64,000 nucleotides of DNA from Hamadaea tsunoensis DSM 44101 (GCF_000428945.1 NZ_AUAX01000023.1:83954-147953); one strand, 5' to 3'. Shown: positions 49,906-58,726, counted from the stretch's first letter. The notes: generated by a model not told the origin, from the letters alone. Made by a program: numbers and translations.

Positions 49906-51528
49906 TCAGTGGAGGGCCACGTGGAAGACCTTCTCGTCGCTGTTGTCCGGCACGCCGTCCTTGTCGCCCTGGTTGGTCGTCGTCAGCCACAGGCCGCCGT
50001 CCGGCGCCGGCTCCACGGTCCGCAACCGGCCGTAGGTTCCCACGAAATACGCCTGTACGCCGCTCAGCCCGTCCCCGTCGATCAGACCGCGGTAGAGGCG
50101 CGTACCGCGTTGGCAGGCGATCCAGACGACGTCACCGGTGATGGCGATGCCACTGCACGAGCCTTCGGCCACCGGATACGTCAGCTTCGGCGGCACCGAT
50201 CCCGCGCAGTCCCCCTTGGTCCCCTCGCAGGCCGGCCAGCCGTAGTTGCCGCCCTTGACGATCAGGTTGGTCTCGTCCATGGCGGAGTTGCCGAACTCCT
50301 GCTCCCACAGCCGGCCCTGGGCGTCGAAGGCGAGCCCCTGCGGATTGCGGTGGCCGTAGCTCCACACATAGGTGCCGAACGGATTGTCCGCCGGTACGCT
50401 GCCGTCCGGGTTGATCCGCAGCACCTTCCCGTTGAGGCCGGCCAGGTTCTGGGCGTTGTCGCCGTTCTGGGCGTCGCCGGTGGCCGCGTACAGCTTGCCG
50501 TCGGGGCCGAACCGCAGCCGGCCGCCGTCGTGGAACTTGTTCCGCAGGATCCCGCTGACGAGCACCTTCGCCGAGGCCGCGTCGAGCCGGTCGTTCACCA
50601 GCCGGAAGCGGACGATCCGGTTGTCGGTCGGCGAGGTGTGCATGACGTAGACGAAATGGTCGACCGCGTACGAGGGCGACACCGCGAGGCCGGTCAGACC
50701 GCCCTCGCCGTCGGTGCTCTCCACGCCCGGGACCGTGCCGACGTTCACCTTCTTCCCCGTCTTCGGGTCGAGGTGGATGATGTCGTGCGCGTCCCGGCGG
50801 TTGTAGAGGACCGAGCCGTCCGGCAGCGTGGCGAGCCCCCAGGGGAGGTCGGTCTCGGTCGCCACCACCTGTACGCCGCAGACCGTGCACCCGGTACCCG
50901 TCGTGATCCGCACCGTGTTGCTGCGCTTCGACATGTTGCGCTGCAGATCCCGCGCCACCACCGAGTACGCGTACGTCGTCTTCGGTTCGTAGGCGCTGTC
51001 GATGAACGTGGTCGCGGGCGGCGTACCCGTGACGGAACCGGCGAGGACCGAACCGCGGTAGACGTCGTAGGCGCGTACGCCGATGTCGTCGGAGGAAGGA
51101 GCCCAGCGGAGGGTGACCGTCATGCCGTCCGCGGCGCCGGTGAGCCCGCGGGGCGCGGTGGGGGCGACGTGGTCGGGGGCGCACGGCGGCGCGGTGACCG
51201 GGACGGTGGCGCTGGCCTGCGAGACGTTGCCGGCCTCGTCGCGCGCGTTGACGTAGAGGCCCCACGCGGCGCCGGGCACCACCCCGACCTCCGCGGTACG
51301 CCGGTCCCCCGGGACGGAGACGATGAGCTGCCCGTCGTGGTAGACGTCGTAGAAGGCGATCCCGTGATCGTCGGCGGCCGCATCCCACGACAGGTCGACC
51401 TTCTCGCACGTCAGCCCGCCGGTACGCGGATGCGCCGGCACGCCCGGCGCGGCCGTGTCGGGGGCCGCCGTGCCGCAGGCGCCGGCCAGCATCAGGGAAG
51501 CGAGCACGAGCGGCAGGGGTCGGCGCAT
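49906..51528 (-). CDS. FN3 / glucose-sorbosone dehydrogenase-type lipoprotein
   Basis: A 540-residue lipoprotein. The signal peptide has lipobox LAGAC; two fibronectin type III modules (about 35-115 and 120-210) lead to a six-bladed GSDH propeller with NRRDAHDI, GGLTGLAVSP, NKFHDGGRLRFGPDG, GDAQNGDNAQN, GHRNPQGLAFD and NYGWPACEG. It is the close paralogue of the truncated gene at 1-1135. It probably oxidises or binds sugars at the cell surface. The coding frame continues upstream of 51528, but the lipoprotein signal fixes the start. LacI operator 3 lies immediately downstream, so a shared regulon is possible. Confidence 0.87.
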   Translation of the reverse strand: MRRPLPLVLASLMLAGACGTAAPDTAAPGVPAHPRTGGLTCEKVDLSWDAAADDHGIAFYDVYHDGQLIVSVPGDRRTAEVGVVPGAAWGLYVNARDEAGNVSQASATVPVTAPPCAPDHVAPTAPRGLTGAADGMTVTLRWAPSSDDIGVRAYDVYRGSVLAGSVTGTPPATTFIDSAYEPKTTYAYSVVARDLQRNMSKRSNTVRITTGTGCTVCGVQVVATETDLPWGLATLPDGSVLYNRRDAHDIIHLDPKTGKKVNVGTVPGVESTDGEGGLTGLAVSPSYAVDHFVYVMHTSPTDNRIVRFRLVNDRLDAASAKVLVSGILRNKFHDGGRLRFGPDGKLYAATGDAQNGDNAQNLAGLNGKVLRINPDGSVPADNPFGTYVWSYGHRNPQGLAFDAQGRLWEQEFGNSAMDETNLIVKGGNYGWPACEGTKGDCAGSVPPKLTYPVAEGSCSGIAITGDVVWIACQRGTRLYRGLIDGDGLSGVQAYFVGTYGRLRTVEPAPDGGLWLTTTNQGDKDGVPDNSDEKVFHVALH

Positions 51529-51647
51529 GACGCGGAGGCTATACCGGCACCGGCGCCGCCGCGCGGCCAGTTCGCGGATGATCGTCCCCGGCACCGGCCG
51601 GCGTCCCACAATGAGGGTGCGCCGGGGGATGCGCCAAGGACGTGATC

Positions 51648-52400
51648 ATGGGGGTGCCGATGAAACGGATGTCCGTCCTGATGCCGCTCGTCCTCTTTCT
51701 CCTCACCGGCCTGGGCACGGCCGCGTACGCCCGGCCGGACAGCGCGCCGGACCCGTTCGCGCCCAGCTCCGCCCCGATCCCGCCGGGAACGGACCCGGAT
51801 CCGCTGGGGACGAGCCCGCATCCGCTGGGGACCACGACGAGCAGCCCCGGCGCTCAGGGGATGACGTGGTCGGGCGAGGGCACCGCGATCGTCGACGCCG
51901 GCGGGCCGGTCACCGAATCGCTGCTGTTCACCTTCCAGGCCGACGGCGTACCCGGGGATCTGTCGGTGCGGGCCGTCCAGCCCGGTGGCGGCGCCGGGGA
52001 GCAGCTGGTCAGCGCGGTCGGCGGCAGCGGATACACCACGACGACCGTGGTCAACCGGCAGCACGGCGCGGCGTTCGCCGGTTTCAGCGTCGTCGCCCCC
52101 GGCTCGTGGACGATCGCGCTGCGCCCCCTCGACCAGGCCCGCCAGTGGTCCACCGACGCGCCGACGACCGGCCGCAACGGCGACGTCCTCCGGCTCGGCG
52201 CCGGGCTGACCACACTCGGGACTCTCGTCTACGACGCCCGTGGCACCGGCGGCTTCGCCGTGTACGCGTACACGAAGACCGGTACGCAGACGCAGGTCGT
52301 CCAGCACACCGCCCCGGTACAGGGCGCGAAGACCGTGCCCGGCGGGACGGTTCTGCTCCTCGTCGAGGCGACCGGCCCGTGGACGCTCATCCGCGGCTGA
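51648..52400 (+). CDS. Secreted hypothetical protein with beta-sandwich domain
   Basis: A 250-residue exported protein: signal peptide MKRMSVLMPLVLFLLTGLGTAAYA (after a short MGVP lead), a Pro/Gly/Asp-rich linker (to about 70) and a beta-rich domain (TESLLFTFQADGVPGDLSVRAVQ, GSWTIALRPLDQARQW, GNGDVLRLG-like, GGFAVYAYT, GPWTLI). The final pattern is common in actinobacterial secreted or TerD-associated proteins of unknown role. AAGGA is seven bases before ATG 51648; an upstream GTG and downstream ATG are possible. Its end overlaps the convergent hydrolase by 14 bases. Confidence 0.7.
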   Translation: MGVPMKRMSVLMPLVLFLLTGLGTAAYARPDSAPDPFAPSSAPIPPGTDPDPLGTSPHPLGTTTSSPGAQGMTWSGEGTAIVDAGGPVTESLLFTFQADGVPGDLSVRAVQPGGGAGEQLVSAVGGSGYTTTTVVNRQHGAAFAGFSVVAPGSWTIALRPLDQARQWSTDAPTTGRNGDVLRLGAGLTTLGTLVYDARGTGGFAVYAYTKTGTQTQVVQHTAPVQGAKTVPGGTVLLLVEATGPWTLIRG

Positions 52401-53229
52401 CGGTCGCGGCGATCCACTCCAGGGCGGCCTCGCCCGACGTCATGATGGAGATGTGGCTGTCCTGTGCGGACAGTCGCAGCTCGGCCCCGGCGATGCGGTC
52501 CGCGAGCCAGACGGCGTGCGAGCTCGGAATGGTGTGGTCGAGCTCGCCGTGCAGCAGCAGCACCGGCGCGGTGATCTGGGCGGGGTCGCAGCCCCACGGC
52601 CGCACGTACGCGAGGTCGTCGTCGATCAGCGGCGCGCGCCCGCCGGCGAGGGCCGGCCCGACGACGCTGCCGAACCAGCCCCAGCCGGCCTCGAAGGCGG
52701 CGAAGTCGGCGGCCGTGAACTCCGAGTCGTACTCGACGCCGGAGGCCTCCCAGCTCTCCTTCGCGGCCCGGCCGCACGCGGCGGCGGTCAGCGAGCCCAG
52801 CCCGGACTTGTTCATGCCGGAGTACCAGTCGAGCCCCGGTACGCCGAACGGCGCCACCCCGGCCGCGCTCACGACGGCCGTGATCCGGTCGCCGAGCAGG
52901 GCGGCCGCCCCGAGCGCGTGCGTACCGCCGCCGGAATGCCCGAACAGGGCGAGCCGCCCGATGCCGAGCGCGTCGGCGACCGCGGCCGTGTACCGGGCGG
53001 CACTGCCGACGGGCCGGTCGGGCGCCGCGGCGGAACCACCGTACCCGGGCCGGTCGTACGCGATCCAGCGCAGCCCGAGCCGCTCGGCCGCCGCGTACAG
53101 CGGGGCGGGCGGGGTGCCGATGTTGGGCGTGCCGTGGTGCCAGCAGACCGCCACGTCCCCGGTCCCGGAGTCGTACGCGTGCAGCACGCCGCCGTCCGGC
53201 AGCTCGACGTCGAACTCGTTGATCACCAC
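52387..53229 (-). CDS. Alpha/beta hydrolase
   Basis: A 280-residue alpha/beta-hydrolase. The oxyanion segment is HHGTPNIG, the nucleophile elbow LFGHSGGGTHALG with Ser99, and the catalytic His is in the late LSAQDSHISIM segment. Core strands follow the epoxide hydrolase/haloperoxidase-like pattern (IAYDRPGYGGS). The substrate, probably an ester or lactone, is unknown. It overlaps the convergent secreted-protein gene by 14 bases; the MITE lies upstream. Confidence 0.85.
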   Translation of the reverse strand: MVINEFDVELPDGGVLHAYDSGTGDVAVCWHHGTPNIGTPPAPLYAAAERLGLRWIAYDRPGYGGSAAAPDRPVGSAARYTAAVADALGIGRLALFGHSGGGTHALGAAALLGDRITAVVSAAGVAPFGVPGLDWYSGMNKSGLGSLTAAACGRAAKESWEASGVEYDSEFTAADFAAFEAGWGWFGSVVGPALAGGRAPLIDDDLAYVRPWGCDPAQITAPVLLLHGELDHTIPSSHAVWLADRIAGAELRLSAQDSHISIMTSGEAALEWIAATVSRG

Positions 53230-53242
53230 ACCCCAACCCTAG

Positions 53243-53403
53243 GGCCTGTCTCCCGGATCTCGTGGTCCGGTGGCGAGTCTCAGGCGGCGATTCGGCAAGC
53301 TTGATCTTCGTCGTCAGGCTGGTGGCCTGTCGGCGAAGACTCAAGCGCCGCCGATCGTCGTCTGAGGCCGCCAACGGGCCGCGAATGATCCGGGAGACAG
53401 GCC
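53243..53403. mobile_element. Non-autonomous MITE, 161 bp, CTAG target duplication
   Basis: Terminal inverted repeats GGCCTGTCTCCCGGATC (53243-53259) and GATCCGGGAGACAGGCC (53387-53403) match perfectly and the element is flanked on both sides by CTAG (53239-53242 and 53404-53407). No transposase frame fits inside. TIRs of this kind with a CTAG target are typical of IS5-group elements, so it is likely mobilised in trans by such a transposase. Its right flank contains the stop codon of the adjacent response regulator. Confidence 0.85.
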
Positions 53404-54051
53404 CTAGGGCACGAATCCCGTTCGGTACGCCCACACGACCGCTTGCGTGCGGTCGCGTACGCCCAGTTTCGCGAGGATGCGTTTGACGTGGGACTTCACC
53501 GTCTCGGCCGAGACGCGCAGCGTACCGGCGATCTCCTCATTGGATAGACCGGCGGCCAGGGCGCGCAGCACGTCCGCCTCCCGGTCGGTCAGCGGATCGG
53601 CGAGCGGCGTGCCGGTGCGGTGCCGCAGCGTACTCAGCAGGCGCCGGGTCACCTGCGGCGCGACCAGCGCGTCACCGGCCGCCACCGTCCGGATGCCGGC
53701 CACGAGCTGCTCCGCGCCGACCCGCTTGAGCAGGAATCCGTCCGCGCCCGCGCCGAGCGCCGCGTCGACCACGGCATCCGCGTCGAACGTGGTCAACACG
53801 AGGACGCGCGGCCGCGGCGAGCGGGCCACGATCTGCCGGGTCGCCGCGGCGCCGTCGAGCACCGGCATGCGTACGTCCATGAGGATCACGTCCGGGCGCA
53901 GCCGCCCCGCCTGCGCCACGGCGTCACGCCCGTCCGCGGCCTCGCCCACCACCGCGATGTCCGCCTCCGCCGCCAGCAGCGCCCGCAGGCCGCTGCGGAT
54001 CAGCGGATCGTCGTCGGCCACCAGCACGCGGATCACCGCACCGGGCGTCAT
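53404..54051 (-). CDS. NarL/LuxR-type response regulator
   Basis: A 215-residue regulator with receiver acidic pair Asp13-Asp14, phospho-acceptor Asp59 (LMDVRMPVLDG), Lys in GFLLKRVG and LuxR helix-turn-helix LTDREADVLRALAAGLSNEEIAGTLRVSAETVKSHVKRILAKLGVRDR. It overlaps the kinase gene by ATGA. Its TAG stop is part of the CTAG duplication of the neighbouring MITE; insertion there leaves the protein unchanged. Targets may be itself and the divergent DUF2306 gene. Confidence 0.9.
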   Translation of the reverse strand: MTPGAVIRVLVADDDPLIRSGLRALLAAEADIAVVGEAADGRDAVAQAGRLRPDVILMDVRMPVLDGAAATRQIVARSPRPRVLVLTTFDADAVVDAALGAGADGFLLKRVGAEQLVAGIRTVAAGDALVAPQVTRRLLSTLRHRTGTPLADPLTDREADVLRALAAGLSNEEIAGTLRVSAETVKSHVKRILAKLGVRDRTQAVVWAYRTGFVP

Positions 54052-55034
54052 GAGGCCGCCGGCAGGCTCGCGCGCAGGACGAACGTCTCCAGCGCGCCGC
54101 CCGCCTCCTCGGCCCGCTCCCGCATGTTCGTCAGGCCCCGGCCGGGCGTCAGATCGTTGGCCACGGCCAGGCGTACCGTGCCCTGATCCTGTACCAGGTC
54201 GACGCGGATCGGCCCGGAATCGCTGTGCCGCAACGCATTCGTCACCGCCTCCAGCAGGATGCGCCGCAACGCGCGGGCCCCGCCCGGCCGCAGGGCCACC
54301 GGCTCCGCGCGTACCACCAGCTCGCGACCGGCGGCCCGGGCCCGCGCCACGAGATCTTCCACATCCAGGTGTACGCCGACCGGCGCGTCCGCCTCGGTCA
54401 GCACGTGCAGCACTCCGTCGAGTTCGGACAGTGCTTCCCGGCCGGCGTACTCGATGTGCTCCAGCGCCTCCCGCGCGAAGGCCGGGTCGGTGGCGAAGAC
54501 GCGGCGCGCGACCCCGGCCTGCAGGACCATGACGTTGACGGCGTGGCCGACGGCGTCGTGCAGCTCGCGGGCCAGCCGCGTCGCGGCGAGCCGGCGGCGC
54601 ACCCGGGTGGCGTCGCCCGCGAAGGCGGCGACGAGGACGCAGACGGCGACGCTGGACAGTTCGAAGGGCCCGACGACCTCGCGGTCGAACGCGACGTAGC
54701 CGACGACGCCGGCGCCGACCACCCCGAGCCCGATCAGCCGGGCGGGCACGTCCCGCAGCGCGAAGCAGGTGTAGAGCGCGATCCAGACCGGCCATTGCAC
54801 CACGGCGACGGTGAAGCCCGCCGCGGCGTTCACGGCGACCGTCGCCGACACGAGCGTCAGCACGGCCAGCGGCCACCGCTGCCGGGCCGCCAGCGCCAGC
54901 GCGGGCAGCGCGGCCAGCAGCACCGTCCACCCGTCGACCGCCCGGTACGCGTGTCCCGCCGGCACCACCGCGGTGACCAGTACGCCCAGCACCGCGAGGC
55001 CGGCCGCGAGCACGGCATCCTTGCGCAGCGTCAT
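54048..55034 (-). CDS. NarL-type sensor histidine kinase
   Basis: A 328-residue kinase with about five hydrophobic segments in the first 145 residues. Phospho-accepting His159 is in ATRLARELHDAVGHAVNVMVLQAG. The ATPase domain has EAVTNALRHSDSGP and GRGLTNMRERAEEAGG. It is short and has little extracytoplasmic sequence, so sensing within the membrane is likely. GAGGAC precedes the ATG. Divergent from the DUF2306 gene over a 108-base region containing a dyad. Confidence 0.88.
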   Translation of the reverse strand: MTLRKDAVLAAGLAVLGVLVTAVVPAGHAYRAVDGWTVLLAALPALALAARQRWPLAVLTLVSATVAVNAAAGFTVAVVQWPVWIALYTCFALRDVPARLIGLGVVGAGVVGYVAFDREVVGPFELSSVAVCVLVAAFAGDATRVRRRLAATRLARELHDAVGHAVNVMVLQAGVARRVFATDPAFAREALEHIEYAGREALSELDGVLHVLTEADAPVGVHLDVEDLVARARAAGRELVVRAEPVALRPGGARALRRILLEAVTNALRHSDSGPIRVDLVQDQGTVRLAVANDLTPGRGLTNMRERAEEAGGALETFVLRASLPAAS

Positions 55035-55075
55035 GTCCTCATCGTGCCCGCCGGATCGGGGTACGCGAATCCGGG

Positions 55076-55092
55076 GAACCACCCAGGGGTTC
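55076..55092. promoter_or_regulatory. Candidate regulator dyad between kinase and DUF2306 genes
   Basis: GAACC-acccagg-GGTTC, an inverted repeat in the divergent region, extended on both sides by GGG/CCC with one bulge. Suited to the NarL-type regulator of this locus. Confidence 0.45.
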
Positions 55093-55142
55093 TCCCTCGC
55101 GCGAGGGGTCCCCTGTGCCGCAACCTCTCCTACGCTCGGGCC

Positions 55143-55823
55143 ATGGTTGTTGCGACACAACAGATCCGGCGCCGCAAGGCGGCCTGGTGGTGGTACGCGC
55201 TGAGCGCCGCGGCCATCGCGATCTACGCTCCCCTGCCCTACCTGACGTCCTCGCTGGACTCCCTGGCAGCCGCCGGGACCGGGCTGGCGAAGCACTACGC
55301 GGCCGAGCCGCACTGGGTACAGGTGGCGCTCTACGTGCACGTCGTCGGGGGTGGGACGGCACTGCTGCTGTCCCCGTGGCAGTTCGCGGCCCGGCTGCGT
55401 ACGCGAGCACCCCGGGCGCACCGCGTCGTCGGCCGGCTGGCCCTGCTCGGCATCCTCGCGGGCGGCCTCGCCGGTCTCGTCATCGCGTTCCGGGACCAGG
55501 CCGGGCTCGGCGGCACGATCGGCTTCGGCGCGCTGGCGGTGTGCTGGCTCGCGTCCGCCGGGGCCGCCTTCGCGAAGATCCGCCGCGGCGACGTCGAGGG
55601 CCACCGGCGCTGGATGGTCCGCACGTTCGCCCTCACGTACGCCGGCGTCACCCTCCGGCTCTGGCTCGGGATCGGGATCGGCGTCCTGGTCGCGGCGGGC
55701 GTCGACGACCCGTTCGCGAAGGCGTACGCGGTCATGCCGTTCCTGTCCTGGCTGCCGAACATCCTGCTCGCCGAACTCTGGTTGCGCCGCCGTCCCGCTC
55801 CGGCGCGGAGCCTTGCCAAATAG
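55143..55823 (+). CDS. DUF2306 membrane protein
   Basis: A 226-residue protein with about six helices (WWWYALSAAAIAIYAPLPYL, VALYVHVVGGGTALLLSPWQF, VVGRLALLGILAGGLAGLVIAF, LALLVCWLASAGAAFAK-like, VTLRLWLGIGIGVLVAAG). The HVVGG...HR and GHRRWM segments are the conserved His-containing motifs of DUF2306. Function unknown; a haem or redox role is suggested by the conserved histidines but not shown. TACGCT seven bases before the ATG suggests a leaderless message. Divergent from the two-component pair. Confidence 0.8.
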   Translation: MVVATQQIRRRKAAWWWYALSAAAIAIYAPLPYLTSSLDSLAAAGTGLAKHYAAEPHWVQVALYVHVVGGGTALLLSPWQFAARLRTRAPRAHRVVGRLALLGILAGGLAGLVIAFRDQAGLGGTIGFGALAVCWLASAGAAFAKIRRGDVEGHRRWMVRTFALTYAGVTLRLWLGIGIGVLVAAGVDDPFAKAYAVMPFLSWLPNILLAELWLRRRPAPARSLAK

Positions 55824-55837
55824 CTGACGTTAGTCAG
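55824..55837. promoter_or_regulatory. Operator dyad of the MarR-GNAT gene
   Basis: CTGAC-gtta-GTCAG directly follows the DUF2306 stop and lies 12 bases before the MarR-GNAT start, the usual place for MarR autoregulation. Confidence 0.6.
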
Positions 55838-55848
55838 ACAATTTCGGG

Positions 55849-56715
55849 ATGGACCCCGTGACCACCCGCGTACGCGAGTTCAACCGCTTCTACACGTCCC
55901 GGATCGGCGTACTGACCGACCGGTACCTGGGACGACGGCCGCTCGGGGAGGCCCGGCTGCTCTACGAGATCGGCGGCGGGGCCGACCTCGGGACGGTCCG
56001 GGCCCGGCTCGGCCTCGACTCGGGCTACCTGAGCCGGCTGCTGCGCTCGCTCGAACGCCAGGGCCTGGTCGAGCTGTCGGCGCACCCGGCCGACGCCCGG
56101 GCGAAGGTCGCCACGCTGACCGCGGCCGGGCTCGCCGAACTGTCCGAACAGGACGTCCGGGCCGAGCGGTCCGCCGCCGACCTGATCGCGCCGCTCTCCG
56201 GCGCGCAGCGCCAGACTCTCGACGAGGCCCTGACGGTCGTGCAGCGGCTGCTCAAACTGGCCGCCGTCACCATTTCGGCCGCCCCGGCCGGATCCGGCGA
56301 CGGCCGCGAGTGCCTCCTCGCGTACGCGGCCGAACTGTCCCACCGGTTCCCGGAGGGCTACAGCCCCGCCGACCTGAGCCCGCCGGCCGACCTCGAACCG
56401 CCGCGCGGACTGCTGTTCGTGGCCCGCGACGACACCGGCCCCGTCGGCTGCGTCGGCCTGCACCGCCTCGACCCCACCCGCGCCGAGGTACGCCACATGT
56501 GGGTTGACCAGCGGATGCGGCGTACGGGCCTGGGTGGTCGGCTCCTATCCACAGTGGAGGAGCAGGCGCGGGCGGACGGGGCGACGACGGTGGTCCTCAA
56601 CACGCACAACGCGCTACCGGAGGCGGTGGCGATGTACCCGCGCCTCGGCTACACCGAATCCGCGCCATACGGCGAACGAGCCCACGCCCAACGCTTCTTC
56701 ACCAAACCCCTCTAA
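55849..56715 (+). CDS. MarR-GNAT fusion protein
   Basis: A 288-residue two-domain protein. Residues 1-145 are a MarR winged helix (LGEARLLYEIGGGADLGTVRARLGLDSGYLSRLLRSLERQGLVELSAHPADARAKVATLT). Residues 150-288 are a GNAT acetyltransferase (EVRHMWVDQRMRRTGLGGRLLSTVEEQARADG with acetyl-CoA loop QRMRRTGLGGRL, and AVAMYPRLGYTES). Such fusions couple DNA binding to acetyl-CoA or acetylation. A dyad precedes the ATG. A 75-bp palindrome follows the stop. Confidence 0.88.
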   Translation: MDPVTTRVREFNRFYTSRIGVLTDRYLGRRPLGEARLLYEIGGGADLGTVRARLGLDSGYLSRLLRSLERQGLVELSAHPADARAKVATLTAAGLAELSEQDVRAERSAADLIAPLSGAQRQTLDEALTVVQRLLKLAAVTISAAPAGSGDGRECLLAYAAELSHRFPEGYSPADLSPPADLEPPRGLLFVARDDTGPVGCVGLHRLDPTRAEVRHMWVDQRMRRTGLGGRLLSTVEEQARADGATTVVLNTHNALPEAVAMYPRLGYTESAPYGERAHAQRFFTKPL

Positions 56716-56740
56716 CCCTCCCCGCCCCGCCCCGCCCCAA

Positions 56741-56815
56741 GATCCCGCTTGGATCAGGGAAATCACCCGAATCTTGGGCCATGATTACGTGGCGATCCCT
56801 GATCCAAACGCGATC
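56741..56815. repeat. 75-bp palindrome, copy in a convergent junction
   Basis: GATCCCGCTTGGATCAGGG through ATCCCTGATCCAAACGCGATC, between the MarR-GNAT stop (56715) and the GH42 stop (56822). Both outer arms carry an unmatched substitution, so it is the most decayed complete copy. Same subtype as 18445 and 36285. Confidence 0.85.
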
Positions 56816-56821
56816 TTCGGT

Positions 56822-58726
56822 TCACAGGATCACGACACCGCCGGCCGCGACGGTGACCCCCTGGAACGAGACCGCCGTCTCCCCGTGGTTGAGGAGGAAG
56901 ACCCGGTCCCCCCGGCGGACCACTTCGAGCGCGTCGGGCAGGTCGGCCGGGCGGAGCACTCCCGCGGTGTCCAGGACGGTGGCGAGGATCCCGCGCAGGT
57001 CGTCCGGTGCGGTCGCGACGTACCAGGCCAGGCCGGCGCCGAGGCTGTTGCGGGTGATCGCCGGGTGGCCAGCGTCGGGGCCGTCGGCGAAGGTGGCGTG
57101 ACCGGTCGCGCCGGTCAGGCGTACGCGTTCGGACCAGATGCGGCCGTGACCACCCGCGGACAGGGGCAGCGATCCGCCGGCCGGGAGCGGGTGGAACTCC
57201 TCGACGGTGAGGCCGAGGGTGTCGCGGAGCGCGCCCGGGTGTGGTCCATTGTGGATGGCGTCGTGCTCGTCCACGATGCCGGAGAAGAACGAGACCAGCA
57301 GGTGCCCGCCGGCTTGGACGTAGCGGTGCAGGTTCTTGGCCGCGGCGTCGCCGGCCAGGTAGAGGCTGGGCGCGACGACCAGCTTGTAGCGGGACAGGTC
57401 GGCGGCGGGGTGGGCGAAGTCGACGGTGACGTGCGAGCGCCAGAGGGCGGCGTAGAACTCGTCGATCCGTTCGAGGAACGTGACGTCCACCGACGGCCGC
57501 CAGTCCAGTTCCAGCGCCCAGTACGCCTCCCAGTCCCACAGGATCGCTACCTCGGACTCCACGCGGGTGCCCGCCACGTCGGCGAGGCCGCGCAGTTCGC
57601 CGCCGAGGCCGACGACGTCGCGCCAGATCTGGGAGTCGGTGCCGGCGTGCGGGATCATCGCCGAGTGGAACTTCTCGGCGCCGTAGCGGGAGGCCCGCCA
57701 CTGGAAGTACAGCACCGAGTCCGAGCCGCGCGCGACGTGCGCGAGGCTGTTGCGGCGCAGTTCCCCCGGGCGCTTGGCGAGGTTGCGCGGGTGCCAGTTG
57801 ACCGCGCCGGTCGAGTGTTCCATGAGCAGCCACGGCCGGCCGCCGCCCAGTGAGCGGCTCATGTCCGCCGACATGGCGAGCCGGATGTGGTTGTCGGCCT
57901 CCTCGGGGACGAGGTAGTTGTCGTTGCTGACGACGTCGACCTCCTTCGCCCACTTCCACAGGTCCATCGACTTGCAGTTGATCGACATGAAGTTCGTCGT
58001 CACCGGTACGCCGGGACTCAGCTCGTGCAGGACGTCGCGTTGCACGATGAAGCAGGCGAGGTGCTCGTCGTTGGTGAACCGGGCGAAGTCCAGGCGCTGG
58101 GCGGGATTCACCACGGTCAGGCCCAGGCGGGGCGCGTCGATCTCAGACCAGTCGGCGTACCGCTGGCCCCAGAACAGGGTGCCCCAGGCGTCGTTGAGGC
58201 TCTCGATGTCGCCGTAGGTGCGGCGCAGCCATTCCCGGAACGCGGCCACGCTGGTCTCGCAGTAGCACTCGCCGAGCGGAGCGCCGTACTCGTTGTGCAC
58301 GTGCCACAGCTGGACGGCGGGGTGGCGGCCGTACCGCTTGCCCAGTTCCCGGGCGAGGGCCACGGTCGCGGCGCGGTACTCGGGCGAGCTCGGGCACGCG
58401 GTCTGCCGGCCGCCGTAGCCGATGCGTACGCCTTCCCGCGTGACCGGCAACGACTGCGGGTACGCCTTCGCGAACCAGGCCGGCGTGGCGGCGGACGGCG
58501 TGGCGAGGTCGACGGCGATCCCGGCCGCGTGCAGCCGGTCGATGATCTCGTCGAGCCACGCGAACTCGTACGCGCCCTCCCGCGGCTCCATCAGCGCCCA
58601 CGCGAAGATGCCCAGGCTGACCAGGTTGACCCCGGCCTCCCGCATGAGGTCCACGTCGGCGAGCTGGACCTCGCGCGGCCACTGCTCGGGCGTGTAGTCG
58701 CCGCCGAAGGCGATCCCCTGCACCAC
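56822..58726 (-). CDS. GH42 beta-galactosidase
   Basis: A 634-residue GH42 enzyme without a signal peptide. The barrel has FGGDYTPEQWP at the start, acid/base Glu146 in WHVHNEYG and nucleophile Glu303 in PWLLMEHSTG. Cysteines at 111 and in GECYC resemble the structural zinc site of GH42, though one of the usual four seems absent. The trimerisation and C-terminal domains follow. It hydrolyses beta-galactosides in the cytoplasm, presumably those imported by the divergent ABC system. Two GTG codons start the frame after GGGGAGGA; the first (58726) is used. Confidence 0.9.
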   Translation of the reverse strand: MVQGIAFGGDYTPEQWPREVQLADVDLMREAGVNLVSLGIFAWALMEPREGAYEFAWLDEIIDRLHAAGIAVDLATPSAATPAWFAKAYPQSLPVTREGVRIGYGGRQTACPSSPEYRAATVALARELGKRYGRHPAVQLWHVHNEYGAPLGECYCETSVAAFREWLRRTYGDIESLNDAWGTLFWGQRYADWSEIDAPRLGLTVVNPAQRLDFARFTNDEHLACFIVQRDVLHELSPGVPVTTNFMSINCKSMDLWKWAKEVDVVSNDNYLVPEEADNHIRLAMSADMSRSLGGGRPWLLMEHSTGAVNWHPRNLAKRPGELRRNSLAHVARGSDSVLYFQWRASRYGAEKFHSAMIPHAGTDSQIWRDVVGLGGELRGLADVAGTRVESEVAILWDWEAYWALELDWRPSVDVTFLERIDEFYAALWRSHVTVDFAHPAADLSRYKLVVAPSLYLAGDAAAKNLHRYVQAGGHLLVSFFSGIVDEHDAIHNGPHPGALRDTLGLTVEEFHPLPAGGSLPLSAGGHGRIWSERVRLTGATGHATFADGPDAGHPAITRNSLGAGLAWYVATAPDDLRGILATVLDTAGVLRPADLPDALEVVRRGDRVFLLNHGETAVSFQGVTVAAGGVVIL

